64,000 bases of DNA from Pseudomonadota bacterium. GTDB lineage: Bacteria > Pseudomonadota > Gammaproteobacteria > Burkholderiales > Chitinibacteraceae. The position numbers were made by a program, and so were the translations under genes. Under the pieces are notes generated by a model, which searched no databases, was not told the DNA's origin, and saw only the letters and a program-made list of their open reading frames with translations. How positions within the stretch are numbered: the first letter of the stretch is position 1; every line of letters starts with the position of its first letter. This document shows positions 25,752-34,049 of this stretch, in pieces. The DNA lies in NCBI GenBank assembly GCA_018261735.1, contig JAGTRM010000015.1, positions 1 through 64,000 on the forward strand, read 5' to 3'.

Positions 25752-26015
25752 ATGGCTAAAGAAGACCTGATTGAAATGAATGGCGCGGTAACCGAAGTGT
25801 TGCCGGATTCGCGTTTTCGCGTAAAGCTGGAAAACGGCCACGAATTGATCGCCTATACCGCAGGCAAGATGCGCAAGCACCATATCCGTATCCTGGCCGG
25901 TGACAAAGTGACCCTGGAGCTGACTCCTTACGATCTGACCAAGGGCCGCATCACTTTCCGCCACATTGAAAACCGGGGCAGCAGCAACCCGCCGCCACCG
26001 CGCCGCCGTTTCTGA
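25752..26015 (+). CDS. infA: Translation initiation factor IF-1 (longer paralogue)
   Basis: 87 residues against the usual 72. The core [35 protein letters not shown] and [30 protein letters not shown] are typical IF-1 (OB fold). The extra C-terminal tail ([15 protein letters not shown]) is proline- and arginine-rich. It is not in a ribosomal-protein operon but beside a cold-shock gene, so it is probably a second copy, as in several betaproteobacteria. Confidence 0.92.
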   Translation: MAKEDLIEMNGAVTEVLPDSRFRVKLENGHELIAYTAGKMRKHHIRILAGDKVTLELTPYDLTKGRITFRHIENRGSSNPPPPRRRF

Positions 26016-26043
26016 TCACGGATTTTGATTGCACCCTGATTTA

Positions 26044-26069
26044 ACGCCACCCTCTGCGGTGGCGTTTTT
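26044..26069 (+). terminator. Terminator after infA
   Basis: ACGCCACC (26044-26051) / GGTGGCGT (26058-26065), loop CTCTGC, then a T run. Confidence 0.88.
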
Positions 26070-26212
26070 GCGTTTCCGGGGTGGCAACGATACACCGCGA
26101 AAAACCGGCAGCACCCCGCCCTGGCTTGACTACAATACAACCATTGTCGTATGCCGGATTCAGGTTGGATTGATTATTGCTTTGAAGACTGGACAGTCAA
26201 CGAGGTGGACGA

Positions 26213-27085
26213 ATGACAATCACGGAACAAGCCGATTTGACTGGAAACGCACTCAATGCGCAACGTTTCCAGATGTTGGAAGATATTGCCGCAGAATTGT
26301 CGGGCGAGGTGGTGTTTCCGACCTGTTTTGATCTGGCGGTGCGCATCCGCAAGGCGTTGCGTGATACCGACCAGCCGTTGAGCCGGATCGCCGAGCAGAT
26401 CGGCCTGGAGCCGCTGATCGGCAGCAAACTGTTGAGCATGGCCAATTCGGTCGCTTTCAATCCCGCCGGGATTGTCGTGAAGGATCTCAAGACCGCCATC
26501 AGCCGCCTCGGGCTGGAAACCGTGCGCAGCACCGCGATGACGATCACCATGGGCCAGATGTTGCGCTCGCGCGAGATGGCCAATTTCGAGGAAATGGCGC
26601 ATTGGTTGTGGCAGCATTCCATTTTGGCCGCTAGCGCGACCTATATCCTGGCCAAGCGGATGACCCGCTTCAATCCGGATGAGGCCATGATGGCCGGCCT
26701 GGTGCACGATCTGGGCGCGTTCTACATGCTGTATCGCGCGGCACAATACAGCGAACTGCGCGCTCGTCCCGATACGGTGAAATTTCTGATTGCACAATGG
26801 CACGAAAGCATTGGGTTATCCGTTCTGGCTGCACTGGGTATGTCTGAAGACATGATCGAAGCCGTGCGCGATCACGATGTGCTACGCCCCGCGCCGGCTC
26901 AACCCAAGACCCTCAATGACGTGGTGTATCTGGGCAATATCCTGGCAGGGGGGCGCTTTGAGTGGATGCATCAGGATATTGATCAGGACACCATCGATAA
27001 ATACGCACTGGGCGAGGTCTATACCTCGCTCAAGGAAGAAATCCAGGCCCATGCGGCCCAGATGACTTCCGTTTTCGGTGAATAG
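26213..27085 (+). CDS. HDOD-domain protein
   Basis: 290 residues. The HDOD fold spans about 35-240, with VFPTCFDLAVRIRKAL, IGSKLLSMANSVAFNP, ISRLGLETVRSTAM and a GLVHDLGAFYML segment where the HD pair lies. Such proteins act in signalling (motility, c-di-GMP, stress). No partner domain is attached. It converges on cfa; the 73-base gap holds a hairpin (27096-27139). Confidence 0.85.
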   Translation: MTITEQADLTGNALNAQRFQMLEDIAAELSGEVVFPTCFDLAVRIRKALRDTDQPLSRIAEQIGLEPLIGSKLLSMANSVAFNPAGIVVKDLKTAISRLGLETVRSTAMTITMGQMLRSREMANFEEMAHWLWQHSILAASATYILAKRMTRFNPDEAMMAGLVHDLGAFYMLYRAAQYSELRARPDTVKFLIAQWHESIGLSVLAALGMSEDMIEAVRDHDVLRPAPAQPKTLNDVVYLGNILAGGRFEWMHQDIDQDTIDKYALGEVYTSLKEEIQAHAAQMTSVFGE

Positions 27086-27095
27086 CTCAGCACGC

Positions 27096-27139
27096 AAGGG
27101 GAAGGAATAGATAGCCGGATGATGGCTATCCAACCCCTT
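27096..27139. terminator. Hairpin between convergent HDOD and cfa genes
   Basis: AAGGGG (27096-27101) / CCCCTT (27134-27139) outside and GATAGCC (27110-27116) / GGCTATC (27124-27130) inside. There is no long T-tract on either strand, so termination efficiency is uncertain. Confidence 0.4.
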
Positions 27140-27158
27140 CCACGCTACCGCCAGACGC

Positions 27159-28358
27159 TCACGGCCCCTTGGTGTACATGTAATCCCGGGTCAGCGGCAG
27201 CGGGTTGTGTTCCGGTTTCCCCGCCTTGATGGCCAGGGTCTGGTGCAGCGTCATCCAGTTGTGGGTGAAGCCATAGGTGCAACCGGCCAGATACGCCCGC
27301 CAGATGCGGAAGCGCTTTTCGCCGACCATCAATCTCAGTTTTGCACTGTGCTGTTCAAAACGCTGGCTCCAGTGCTGGGTGGTCAGCGCATAGTGGCGGC
27401 GCAAATTTTCCACATCCGTCACTTCCAGTCCGGCTGCGCTCATTTCTTTCAGCGCGAAGCTGATATGCGGCAATTCCCCATGCGGAAACACGTAGCGCTC
27501 GATGAATTCTCCTCCGCCGAAGGGCGCTTCGGCCGAATCCGGATCGGTCGAGGTGATGCCATGGTTCATGCAGATGCCGTTGTCTGCGAGCAAGTCATTG
27601 ATTCTGCTGAAGTAGCCGCGCAGATTTTTCAGCCCCACGTGCTCGAACATGCCGACGCTGACGATGCGGTCGAATGTGCCGGTCACCTCGCGGTAGTCCT
27701 GCAGGCGGATTTCCACCTTGTCGTCGAGCCCGGCGCTGGCGACCCGTTGCCGGGCCAGTTCGCACTGGTTGTGTGACAGGGTAATCCCCACGGCATGCAC
27801 GCCGTATTTTTCCGCAGCCCGCCGCACCAGTGCGCCCCAGCCGCAACCGATATCGAGCAGGCGCTGGCCGGGGTGCAGGCGCAACTTGCTGAGAATGTGG
27901 TCGAGTTTCTGCAGTTGGGCTTGTTCCAGGCTGTCTTGCGGATCGCGGAAGTAGGCGCAGGAGTACAGCATTTCATCATCGAGCCAGAGACGATAAAAAT
28001 CATTGGAGACATCGTAGTGGTAGGCAATGGCGTCGGCATCGATTTTCGGGGTATGCCTGATCATGCGCGGCCCGTGGCGGCCCGGTTTGCCGGCATGGGT
28101 CGAGAGTTGCGCGGCGACAGTGATCACATCGTCGATCGTGCCTTCCACGTCGATCTCGCCGTCGACATAGGCTTGGCCCAGCGAGGCCATGGAGGGGTGC
28201 AGCAGATGGCGAAGCGCGCCGGTCGATTTGATATTCAGCCTGACCAGAGGTCCTGTACCCAGTGCGACCTCGTAGCCATTCCACAATTTCAGCTGCACCG
28301 GCACGTTGTGATGTGCAATTCGGGCAATGAAATCATTGAACGGTTTTTGCCAGAACAT
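27159..28358 (-). CDS. cfa: Cyclopropane-fatty-acyl-phospholipid synthase
   Basis: 399 residues from ATG 28358, preceded by GGGAGGGGAG; the frame is open upstream but without a start of equal quality. It adds a methylene from SAM across double bonds of membrane phospholipids. Visible: the N-terminal lipid-binding domain, IAYHYDVSNDFYRLWLD, the SAM motif LLDIGCGWGALV, and EHVGLKNLRGYF. It is likely expressed in stationary phase or acid stress, as in relatives, but no promoter is claimed. Confidence 0.93.
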   Translation of the reverse strand: MFWQKPFNDFIARIAHHNVPVQLKLWNGYEVALGTGPLVRLNIKSTGALRHLLHPSMASLGQAYVDGEIDVEGTIDDVITVAAQLSTHAGKPGRHGPRMIRHTPKIDADAIAYHYDVSNDFYRLWLDDEMLYSCAYFRDPQDSLEQAQLQKLDHILSKLRLHPGQRLLDIGCGWGALVRRAAEKYGVHAVGITLSHNQCELARQRVASAGLDDKVEIRLQDYREVTGTFDRIVSVGMFEHVGLKNLRGYFSRINDLLADNGICMNHGITSTDPDSAEAPFGGGEFIERYVFPHGELPHISFALKEMSAAGLEVTDVENLRRHYALTTQHWSQRFEQHSAKLRLMVGEKRFRIWRAYLAGCTYGFTHNWMTLHQTLAIKAGKPEHNPLPLTRDYMYTKGP

Positions 28359-28637
28359 GCTGCTCCCCTCCCGCAGAACGTGGTGAACTGAATTATTGGC
28401 ATCTGCATTTTCAAATAACAACCTCGATACGCAGGCGTAGGCCTTGAATGGCAACGGAAGGGAGAAAGGTGCTGCGATTATCCAGTGCCACAGCCATGTG
28501 CCGAGGAGAAACCATAATTTGATGCGGCGGTCGTACGTGGTGACAGAAGGCGTAGATGGGGCAGGTGATCAACGGGAGCGGTGAAATGCCCCCGTTTTTG
28601 TTTCTGTTTGGCGCGCAAGTTGCGACGAGTCTGGAAG

Positions 28638-29201
28638 TTAGATTGCGCCGTGGATTTGTCGTTTGGCGTTGGTCACCAGGCCTTGCGCTTCTTCCCAGGT
28701 CAATTCGGGCGATTTGCTGCGATGATCCAGCAATGCCGTGTAGACGGTCACCACTTTTTCCGCACCACCTTGGCCCTTGAAATCGCTCTTGTCCAGACCG
28801 AGCATATCGGATAGCTCGTTCCAGACCGCGCCCTCAGGCAGCGAGACGACTTCGACGGGAATACCGGAAAGGCTGGTTCTGAAGTTTTTGGCGGCGTCGA
28901 TCACGAACATCAGCAGTTTTGTGTCCGGCGTGATGAACGGCGCATATTTTTCCAGCAACGTGGGAAGCTCGGCTAGCTTGTCCAGAGAACCGGCCAGAAG
29001 TGTCATTTTGTCGCCATTGGCGAGCGCCACAACTTGTCGCATTGCCGACACGGGTGGCTTGCGGCGGCCCGCGGTGTCACCAATTTCGCCTTCCACCAGC
29101 ACCAGATCGCCCCGGTAGGCAAAATAACCCGGCTTGCCTGCGGCTTCCTTGAAATTGGTATTCAACAGCAGCCCGTCTTGTTCGAAAGCATCAAAAATCA
29201 T
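28638..29201 (-). CDS. Uncharacterised 187-residue protein
   Basis: Soluble, no signal peptide. Sequence features: YFAYRGDLVLVEGEIGD, a central PTLLEKYAPFITPDTKLLMFVIDAAKNF and a C-terminal helical KSPELTWEEAQGLVTNAKRQI. I do not recognise a family. Codon use and GC content look native. It stands alone between cfa and a small membrane-protein ORF on the opposite strand. Confidence 0.7.
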   Translation of the reverse strand: MIFDAFEQDGLLLNTNFKEAAGKPGYFAYRGDLVLVEGEIGDTAGRRKPPVSAMRQVVALANGDKMTLLAGSLDKLAELPTLLEKYAPFITPDTKLLMFVIDAAKNFRTSLSGIPVEVVSLPEGAVWNELSDMLGLDKSDFKGQGGAEKVVTVYTALLDHRSKSPELTWEEAQGLVTNAKRQIHGAI

Positions 29202-29438
29202 GGATCACCCGTTTGCATGAATTGGAGTAAGTTCGCGCTGCAATCGGTGCCGATCGCCGTACGCCACCCCATTGGTTGCAATTTTCGGGCCAAGAAGGCC
29301 CCGGGCTCGTTCTGAATCAACCTGCTTGGCGGATGAGCGATAGTTACCATTAATCGCCGCGTTAACAAGAATCAATTTCACATGGGAGCTGGCGTTCTTC
29401 ATACTGTGACTGTACAAGACCGCAATGGGAGATCCATC

Positions 29439-29654
29439 ATGAACCGCAAATTGAGCTTGGCCGGCGTTCATCGCTTTGGGTTGCACCATGGCAAGCTGTT
29501 TTCCCATGTATCCATTCGCGGAGCCATCTGGATTGCCCTTGCGGTGGCAGTCTGGGTCTTCTTTCCGACCGATTGGCTGGATAGCCCAGCACCTGCGTCG
29601 TCCAGTTCCCCGCAACTGATCCAGCAAATGATCTGGAATCCATCGCCCAAGTAA
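29439..29654 (+). CDS. Small single-span membrane protein (hypothetical)
   Basis: 71 residues from ATG 29439 with GGGAG 9 bases upstream. A basic N-terminus (MNRKLSLAGVHRFGLHHG) precedes one hydrophobic span (GAIWIALAVAVWVFF, about 33-47) and a polar serine/proline tail. Nothing else supports it. Region 29202-29438 upstream and 29655-29931 downstream show no gene. Confidence 0.4.
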   Translation: MNRKLSLAGVHRFGLHHGKLFSHVSIRGAIWIALAVAVWVFFPTDWLDSPAPASSSSPQLIQQMIWNPSPK

Positions 29655-29931
29655 GTCCGTCTTTCCTCGCGGTGCCTGCTGCATCAAATCCGCTGGTTTC
29701 CCCCGAAATCAGCGGAATTAGTTTTGCATGTCTTTTTTTGCCAGGCATGGCATTGCGAAAAGCACTTCCTGAAAACAAAATCCCCAAGCCCATTGTTCGA
29801 TTGATATGCGTTTCGCCTGACGAATCTCCCCCATAAGCCGCTTTCTTTTCATTCACTGTTGCAAGAAAGCAAAGTGTAAACGTAAGATCGGCGTTTGCAT
29901 TTTCCCGCCTCGGGATATTCGGAGATTGATC

Positions 29932-30609
29932 ATGAAACGAAACCCTTCCCTTTCGTTGCTGGCTGCCGCAGCCGTGCTCGCTGCACTGGGCGGTTGCGCC
30001 ACCGAGAATTCACGTTCGTTGCCGGTCCAGAAAGTGGAAACGGCGAGCAAGGCCTATAGCGGAATGCGCACGCTGATCTCAGTCGGCAAGTTCGACAACC
30101 GTTCCAGCTACATGCGCGGCATTTTCTCCGATGGCGTGGATCGCCTCGGCGGGCAGGCCAAAACCATCCTGATCACCCATCTGCAGCAGACCAACCGCTT
30201 CAATGTCCTGGACCGGGACAACATGCAGGAAATCAGCCAGGAAGCCAAGATTGGCAGCAAAACCCAGAAGCTCAAGGGCGCGGACTATGTAGTGACCGGC
30301 GATGTGACCGAGTTCGGCCGCAAGGAAGTGGGCGACCACCAGCTCTTCGGCATCCTGGGGCGCGGCAAAGAGCAGATTGCCTATGCCAAGGTTAACCTGA
30401 ACATCGTCAATATCGCGACTTCCGAAGTGGTCTACTCGACCCAGGGCGCTGGCGAATACAGCCTGTCCAACCGCGAGATCATCGGTTTCGGTGGTACGGC
30501 CAGCTACGATTCCACTTTGAATGGCAAGGTGCTCGATTTGGCCATTCGCGAAGCAGTCAACAACCTGGCCGGCGCGATTGATTCCGGCGCATGGCAACCC
30601 GGCAAATAA
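29932..30609 (+). CDS. CsgG/HfaB-family outer-membrane-associated lipoprotein
   Basis: 225 residues. Lipoprotein signal with lipobox LGGC (Cys22). The CsgG-like domain is seen in LISVGKFDNRSSYMRG, QQTNRFNVLDRDNMQEI, KGADYVVTGDVTEFG and VNIATSEVVYSTQGAGEY. GGAGATT lies before ATG 29932. First gene of a three-lipoprotein operon (CsgG-like, DUF4810, DUF799). Members of this trio occur in Neisseria and other proteobacteria and probably form an envelope complex; the function is not established. Confidence 0.88.
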   Translation: MKRNPSLSLLAAAAVLAALGGCATENSRSLPVQKVETASKAYSGMRTLISVGKFDNRSSYMRGIFSDGVDRLGGQAKTILITHLQQTNRFNVLDRDNMQEISQEAKIGSKTQKLKGADYVVTGDVTEFGRKEVGDHQLFGILGRGKEQIAYAKVNLNIVNIATSEVVYSTQGAGEYSLSNREIIGFGGTASYDSTLNGKVLDLAIREAVNNLAGAIDSGAWQPGK

Positions 30610-30629
30610 CCATATCTGCTCAAGACATC

Positions 30630-30995
30630 ATGACAAACAACAAATGCAAACAAGGCATCGCAGTCTTTTCCGTCTTGGCCAGTGTGTTGCTGGTTGGCTG
30701 TGTTGCGCCGCAGCAACGGCTGTACCAGTGGGAGGGCTACCAGCCGCAGGTTTACGAATATCTCAAAGGGCAGGGCAACGGGCCTGAAGCGCAGATTGCC
30801 GTGCTGGAAAAGGATATGCAGAAAATCCGCGCCAAGGGCGGGACGCCGCCGCCGGGCTATCACGCCCATCTGGGATTGCTCTATTCCCAGATCGGCAAGG
30901 ATGACCAGGTGCTTCAGCAACTGCGCACGGAAAAAGCGCTTTTCCCCGAATCCACGGCGTACATGGATTTTCTGCTGAAAAAATTCGAGAAGTGA
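30630..30995 (+). CDS. DUF4810 lipoprotein
   Basis: 121 residues from ATG 30630, 20 bases after the CsgG-like gene. Lipobox LVGC (Cys24). Diagnostic blocks LYQWEGYQPQVYEYLKG and PPGYHAHLGLLYSQIGK. The second half resembles a short TPR-like helical pair. Middle gene of the lipoprotein triad. Confidence 0.87.
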   Translation: MTNNKCKQGIAVFSVLASVLLVGCVAPQQRLYQWEGYQPQVYEYLKGQGNGPEAQIAVLEKDMQKIRAKGGTPPPGYHAHLGLLYSQIGKDDQVLQQLRTEKALFPESTAYMDFLLKKFEK

Positions 30996-31004
30996 GAACG
31001 TGAC

Positions 31005-31664
31005 ATGCGCCTGAAAACATTGCTGAAACTCTGCGTGCCGCTGCTGGTGGCCATTCTGGCCACGGGTTGCGTGACCAGCAAGCCGTATGACTACACGGCA
31101 TTCAAACAAAGCCGCCCGCGCTCCATCCTGGTATTGCCGCCGGTGAATTCCTCGCCGGATGTGAATGCCACCTACAGCATGCTCTCGCATGTGACTTACC
31201 CGCTGGCGGAATCCGGTTATTACGTACTGCCTGTCGCTCTGGTTGATGAAACTTTCAGGCAAAACGGCCTGACCAACCCCGGCGATATCCATGCCGTGGT
31301 CCCGGCCAAGCTGAAGGAGATTTTCGGCGCGGATGCCGCGCTGTATATCACCGTGACCAAGTATGGAACCACCTACATGATCATCAACAGCGTGGTGACG
31401 GTTTCGGCCAATGCCAAGCTGGTTGATCTGAAAACGGGCCAGCTGTTGTGGGAGGGCTCGGCAACGGCTTCCAGTGACGAGGGCAACAACAATTCCAGCG
31501 GCGGGCTTGTCGGCATGCTGGTGACCGCGGTGATCAAGCAGATCGCCAACAGCGTGACGGATGCCGGCCACGCCATGGCAGGCACGACCAGCCAGCGCCT
31601 GCTGTCCGCCCGCCCCAACGGCATGCTGCACGGCCCGCGCTCGGCCCAGTACGGCAAGGATTGA
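31005..31664 (+). CDS. DUF799 / GNA1162-family lipoprotein
   Basis: 219 residues. Lipobox ATGC (Cys22). Visible: RSILVLPPVNSSPDVNATYS, YYVLPVALVDETFRQNG and ITVTKYGTTYMIINSVVTV. The homologue GNA1162 of Neisseria meningitidis is a surface lipoprotein with a TolB-N/CsgG-like fold. It starts 9 bases after the DUF4810 gene. The tail after ANSVTDAGHAMA is low-complexity. No intrinsic terminator on the plus strand follows. Confidence 0.88.
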   Translation: MRLKTLLKLCVPLLVAILATGCVTSKPYDYTAFKQSRPRSILVLPPVNSSPDVNATYSMLSHVTYPLAESGYYVLPVALVDETFRQNGLTNPGDIHAVVPAKLKEIFGADAALYITVTKYGTTYMIINSVVTVSANAKLVDLKTGQLLWEGSATASSDEGNNNSSGGLVGMLVTAVIKQIANSVTDAGHAMAGTTSQRLLSARPNGMLHGPRSAQYGKD

Positions 31665-31822
31665 TCCACCGGGTTTAGCAATTGGATTTCGGCGGTCTGA
31701 AGGGGGCATCGGGCACAACCCGGGTGCCCCCTGGTTTTATCTGGCAAGGCATATCTACTGCATTGCACATGACAGACTTGCCAACGAACACCACCGGAAT
31801 TGCAATTTCCTCTGCCAATAGC

Positions 31823-31980
31823 AAAAAAAAAACGCCACTGAAGTCAGTGGCGCGAACATCTCTACCGGGCAATCCCTCCCAGGTCGCCCAGGAGACGGGG
31901 TGACTTCCTGCTGCAGCCGCTTTACCGGGTTGCAGCGGTCATCAAAAACGAACGGATTCTTGCGCTGGGTCTTCATTTGA
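31823..31980 (-). ncRNA. Candidate leftward small RNA ending in a strong terminator
   Basis: On the minus strand a perfect 9-base stem CGCCACTGA/TCAGTGGCG (31833-31852) is followed by ten T (31832-31823), a textbook intrinsic terminator, but no minus-strand gene lies upstream of it. The preceding 120 bases can fold (GCTGCA/TGCAGC at about 31911-31937; CTCC/GGAG at about 31874-31893). A minus-strand frame from 31976 (M-K-T-Q-R-K-N-P-F) has no stop before the T run, so it is not a complete gene. An orphan RNA is the simplest reading; the promoter was not found. Confidence 0.35.
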
Positions 31981-32161
31981 CCCTAACGGAGCCAAATTCG
32001 TTTTCCTTGTTTTGTTCTCTTTAAGGGCAAGCTTTCCTGCCGAACTGCATTTCGTTCTTAGATATGCGAAATCGGCGGGTTTAAATCACTCGTCGATCAT
32101 GTATTTGCCCAAGCCGGCATGCATAACGTCTACAGGACGGTAAACAAACGCGGCAAATCAC

Positions 32162-32179
32162 TGTTACGCAGGCGTAACA
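32162..32179. promoter_or_regulatory. 18-base inverted repeat, possible operator
   Basis: TGTTACGC (32162-32169) and GCGTAACA (32172-32179) with spacer AG; perfect 8-base arms, no T-tract. It lies in the weakly coding stretch 31981-33080, where apart from this site and the doubtful minus-strand ORF at 32209 I see no supported gene. Confidence 0.35.
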
Positions 32180-32208
32180 ATCCAGCGGGCAAACAGGCGG
32201 GGGAATAC

Positions 32209-32619
32209 TCAGGCTTGGGAGGGAGGCGCCTGCGCCGAATAGGCGAGGCTGCCGCGCCAGACGGGCGGCAAGTGCAAAGTACTACCGACCGGCAAGGATG
32301 CCGGTTCGGCTTGTGTAACAGGGTGGGGCGACGGACCCGCCAGAATCGTTGGCGGATCATGTGCCTGTGGGGGTGTCGCTGCGAGTTTCTGGGTTTTGGG
32401 GGCAGACTGGAGCGAGGGGGCTTGCTGCTGGCCGGGCCAGGATAGACGCTCGCTTAGCTTGGCAAGAATCTGGTCGGGTTGCGGACGTACCGTAACCCGT
32501 TGCTCCTGTTGCAACGGGGATGCTGCCGGCCTCTCCTGATGACTTTTCAGGTAATGGCAGGCAAACGGTACTACGGCGATTAGTACCCGGCAAAAAATAA
32601 ACAACCAGATTTGAAGCAC
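32209..32619 (-). CDS. Possible membrane-anchored Pro/Gln-rich protein
   Basis: 136 residues from a GTG at 32619 with a poor ribosome site. A hydrophobic N-terminus (about 4-20, IWLFIFCRVLIAVVPFA) is followed by a long disordered Pro/Gln/Ala-rich tail. No homologue comes to mind. It is the most plausible frame in this stretch but may be spurious. Confidence 0.3.
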   Translation of the reverse strand: MLQIWLFIFCRVLIAVVPFACHYLKSHQERPAASPLQQEQRVTVRPQPDQILAKLSERLSWPGQQQAPSLQSAPKTQKLAATPPQAHDPPTILAGPSPHPVTQAEPASLPVGSTLHLPPVWRGSLAYSAQAPPSQA

Positions 32620-33081
32620 TCAGTTTGTTCCGTTAAGTACCTGTCTACGAATGAACAAAACCATTGCCCGAAGCCAGCGGCTGCGAATTCGCGATCATAC
32701 CGATGGATGTGGCCCCTGCCAATTACAGCCACCTTTCAACGCGATCTTGTGAGAGAGGGCCTTGGCGCCATTACTTCTGTGCATCGACATATTGGGTTTG
32801 CCGGGGTGAGTTTTCGCGCGCGGTTCTTCGTCTGGTTAACAGCCTGTCATGACCGGGCGTGAGCCGGTTCTTCCTACGCTATCTAGCCAATTCGCAAGTC
32901 CGCGCTTCGCGCCAGTGCATGCGGTCAACCCGATTTATCCTGCTGCGTTTACGGCATACATGGGCGCCGGTTTTGCCTGGTTAATGTCAAGTTCTTGCCG
33001 GGTTGGGAAAACTATGGTGCGAGTCCACAGTCGAACCAATTAGTTTTGCAGGAAAGGTATTTTCGCAAGGAGGCAATAATC

Positions 33082-33444
33082 ATGAGAAATAGTAAATGGT
33101 TATGTGCATTGCTACTGCTTGTGGGTGTTTCCATCAATGGCGTTGCGCTGGCGGACCATGGGCATGGCGGCGTAGGCGTCAGGCTGTATTGGGGCGTGCC
33201 TTATCCCTATCCCTACCCCTATTACCCGGCTCCTTACTACTATTACCCCTACTATCCTTCCATTGTCGAAGTGCCAACCGAGCCGCCGGTTTATATTGAG
33301 CGGGGCGATATGCGGCCGGCGCCAGCAGCGCCGGAAGCCTACTACTGGTATCACTGTGCCAAGCCCAGCGGGTATTACCCTTATATCAAGGAATGCCCCG
33401 GTGGATGGCAGCGGGTTGTGCCGACACCCTCGCCCCAGTATTGA
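33082..33444 (+). CDS. Small secreted Tyr/Pro-rich protein
   Basis: 120 residues from ATG 33082 behind a strong AAGGAGG. Signal peptide to about residue 24 (...GVALA). The mature part has a run of Pro-Tyr repeats (33190-33265) and ends with the recurring proteobacterial motif YWYHCAKPSGYYPYIKECPG, followed by W, which supplies two cysteines. Function unknown; probably periplasmic or surface-exposed. It is followed 15 bases later by a glycine-zipper lipoprotein, likely in one operon. Confidence 0.8.
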   Translation: MRNSKWLCALLLLVGVSINGVALADHGHGGVGVRLYWGVPYPYPYPYYPAPYYYYPYYPSIVEVPTEPPVYIERGDMRPAPAAPEAYYWYHCAKPSGYYPYIKECPGGWQRVVPTPSPQY

Positions 33445-33459
33445 ACGGAGGATGAAATC

Positions 33460-33978
33460 ATGTGTAGCTATCTGAAAACCGGTTCTGTTCTGCTCTCGGC
33501 GCTTCTTTTGACTGCTTGCGTGTCGCTGCCGGACGGCCCGAGCGTGATGGCACTGCCGGGCAGCGGCAAGAATTTTGACCAGTTCCGCTATGACGATTCC
33601 TCTTGCCGGCAGTATGCCTATGCGCAAATTGGCGGCATGACGGCCAACCAAGCCGCGAGCGACAGCATGGCCCGAAGTGCGATCGTGGGTAGTGCGCTCG
33701 GTGCCGCCGTTGGAGTGGCGACTGGCGGCGGGCGCGGGGCAGGGGTGGGCGCTGCAACCGGGCTGGCGGTCGGCAGCGCTGTGGGTGTCGATCAAGCCAA
33801 TGTGTCTTCCTACGGCGCACAACGCCGTTATGACAATGCCTATATCCAGTGCATGTATGCCAAGGGACACCGGGTGCCGGTTTCGGGGCACCTCATGAGC
33901 GAGCCGCATCCCGGATACTATTCAACACCATCAGCCCCCACGACCTACCCGCCACCGCCGCCCGGCTATAACCGCTGA
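33460..33978 (+). CDS. Glycine-zipper lipoprotein
   Basis: 172 residues. Lipobox LTAC (Cys20). A central glycine zipper (about 70-108: IVGSALGAAVGVATGGGRGAG and on) would insert into or lie on a membrane. The C-terminal part has DNAYIQCMYAKGHRVPV, a motif common in this family, and a Pro-rich tail. Likely outer-membrane structural or stress-related; the exact role is unknown. Confidence 0.85.
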   Translation: MCSYLKTGSVLLSALLLTACVSLPDGPSVMALPGSGKNFDQFRYDDSSCRQYAYAQIGGMTANQAASDSMARSAIVGSALGAAVGVATGGGRGAGVGAATGLAVGSAVGVDQANVSSYGAQRRYDNAYIQCMYAKGHRVPVSGHLMSEPHPGYYSTPSAPTTYPPPPPGYNR

Positions 33979-34006
33979 CTGTTGCGGGCGATCAGGTATC
34001 AATGAA

Positions 34007-34035
34007 AATGCCACCGGTTCCGGTGGCATTTTTTT
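34007..34035. terminator. Bidirectional terminator between convergent genes
   Basis: AATGCCACCGG (34007-34017) / CCGGTGGCATT (34020-34030) with loop TT, followed by T residues on the plus strand and, reading leftward, by TTTTC. It serves the glycine-zipper lipoprotein (+) and the nitroreductase (-). Confidence 0.88.
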
Positions 34036-34049
34036 CGGGCAGCAAAAGC

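Noticed and set aside
31833..31920. GCCACTG and an AGGAGAC-like segment reminiscent of a riboswitch on the plus strand
   Set aside because: The GCCACTG belongs to a terminator stem of the other strand, and the remaining segment does not match any riboswitch consensus I know.
32119..32445. A 108-codon plus-strand ORF
   Set aside because: Arg/Gly-rich composition, no ribosome site, and it opposes a frame with a more protein-like profile.
32990..33045. Possible cobalamin-type riboswitch upstream of the Tyr/Pro-rich protein
   Set aside because: Only a GGGAA and a GGTG-like segment resemble the motif; no B12 box or remaining conserved parts are present.
33190..33265. Run of short CCCTAT/TATTAC-like repeats, considered as a CRISPR or satellite
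   Set aside because: It lies in frame in a secreted Pro-Tyr-rich protein and simply encodes its repeats; no spacers.
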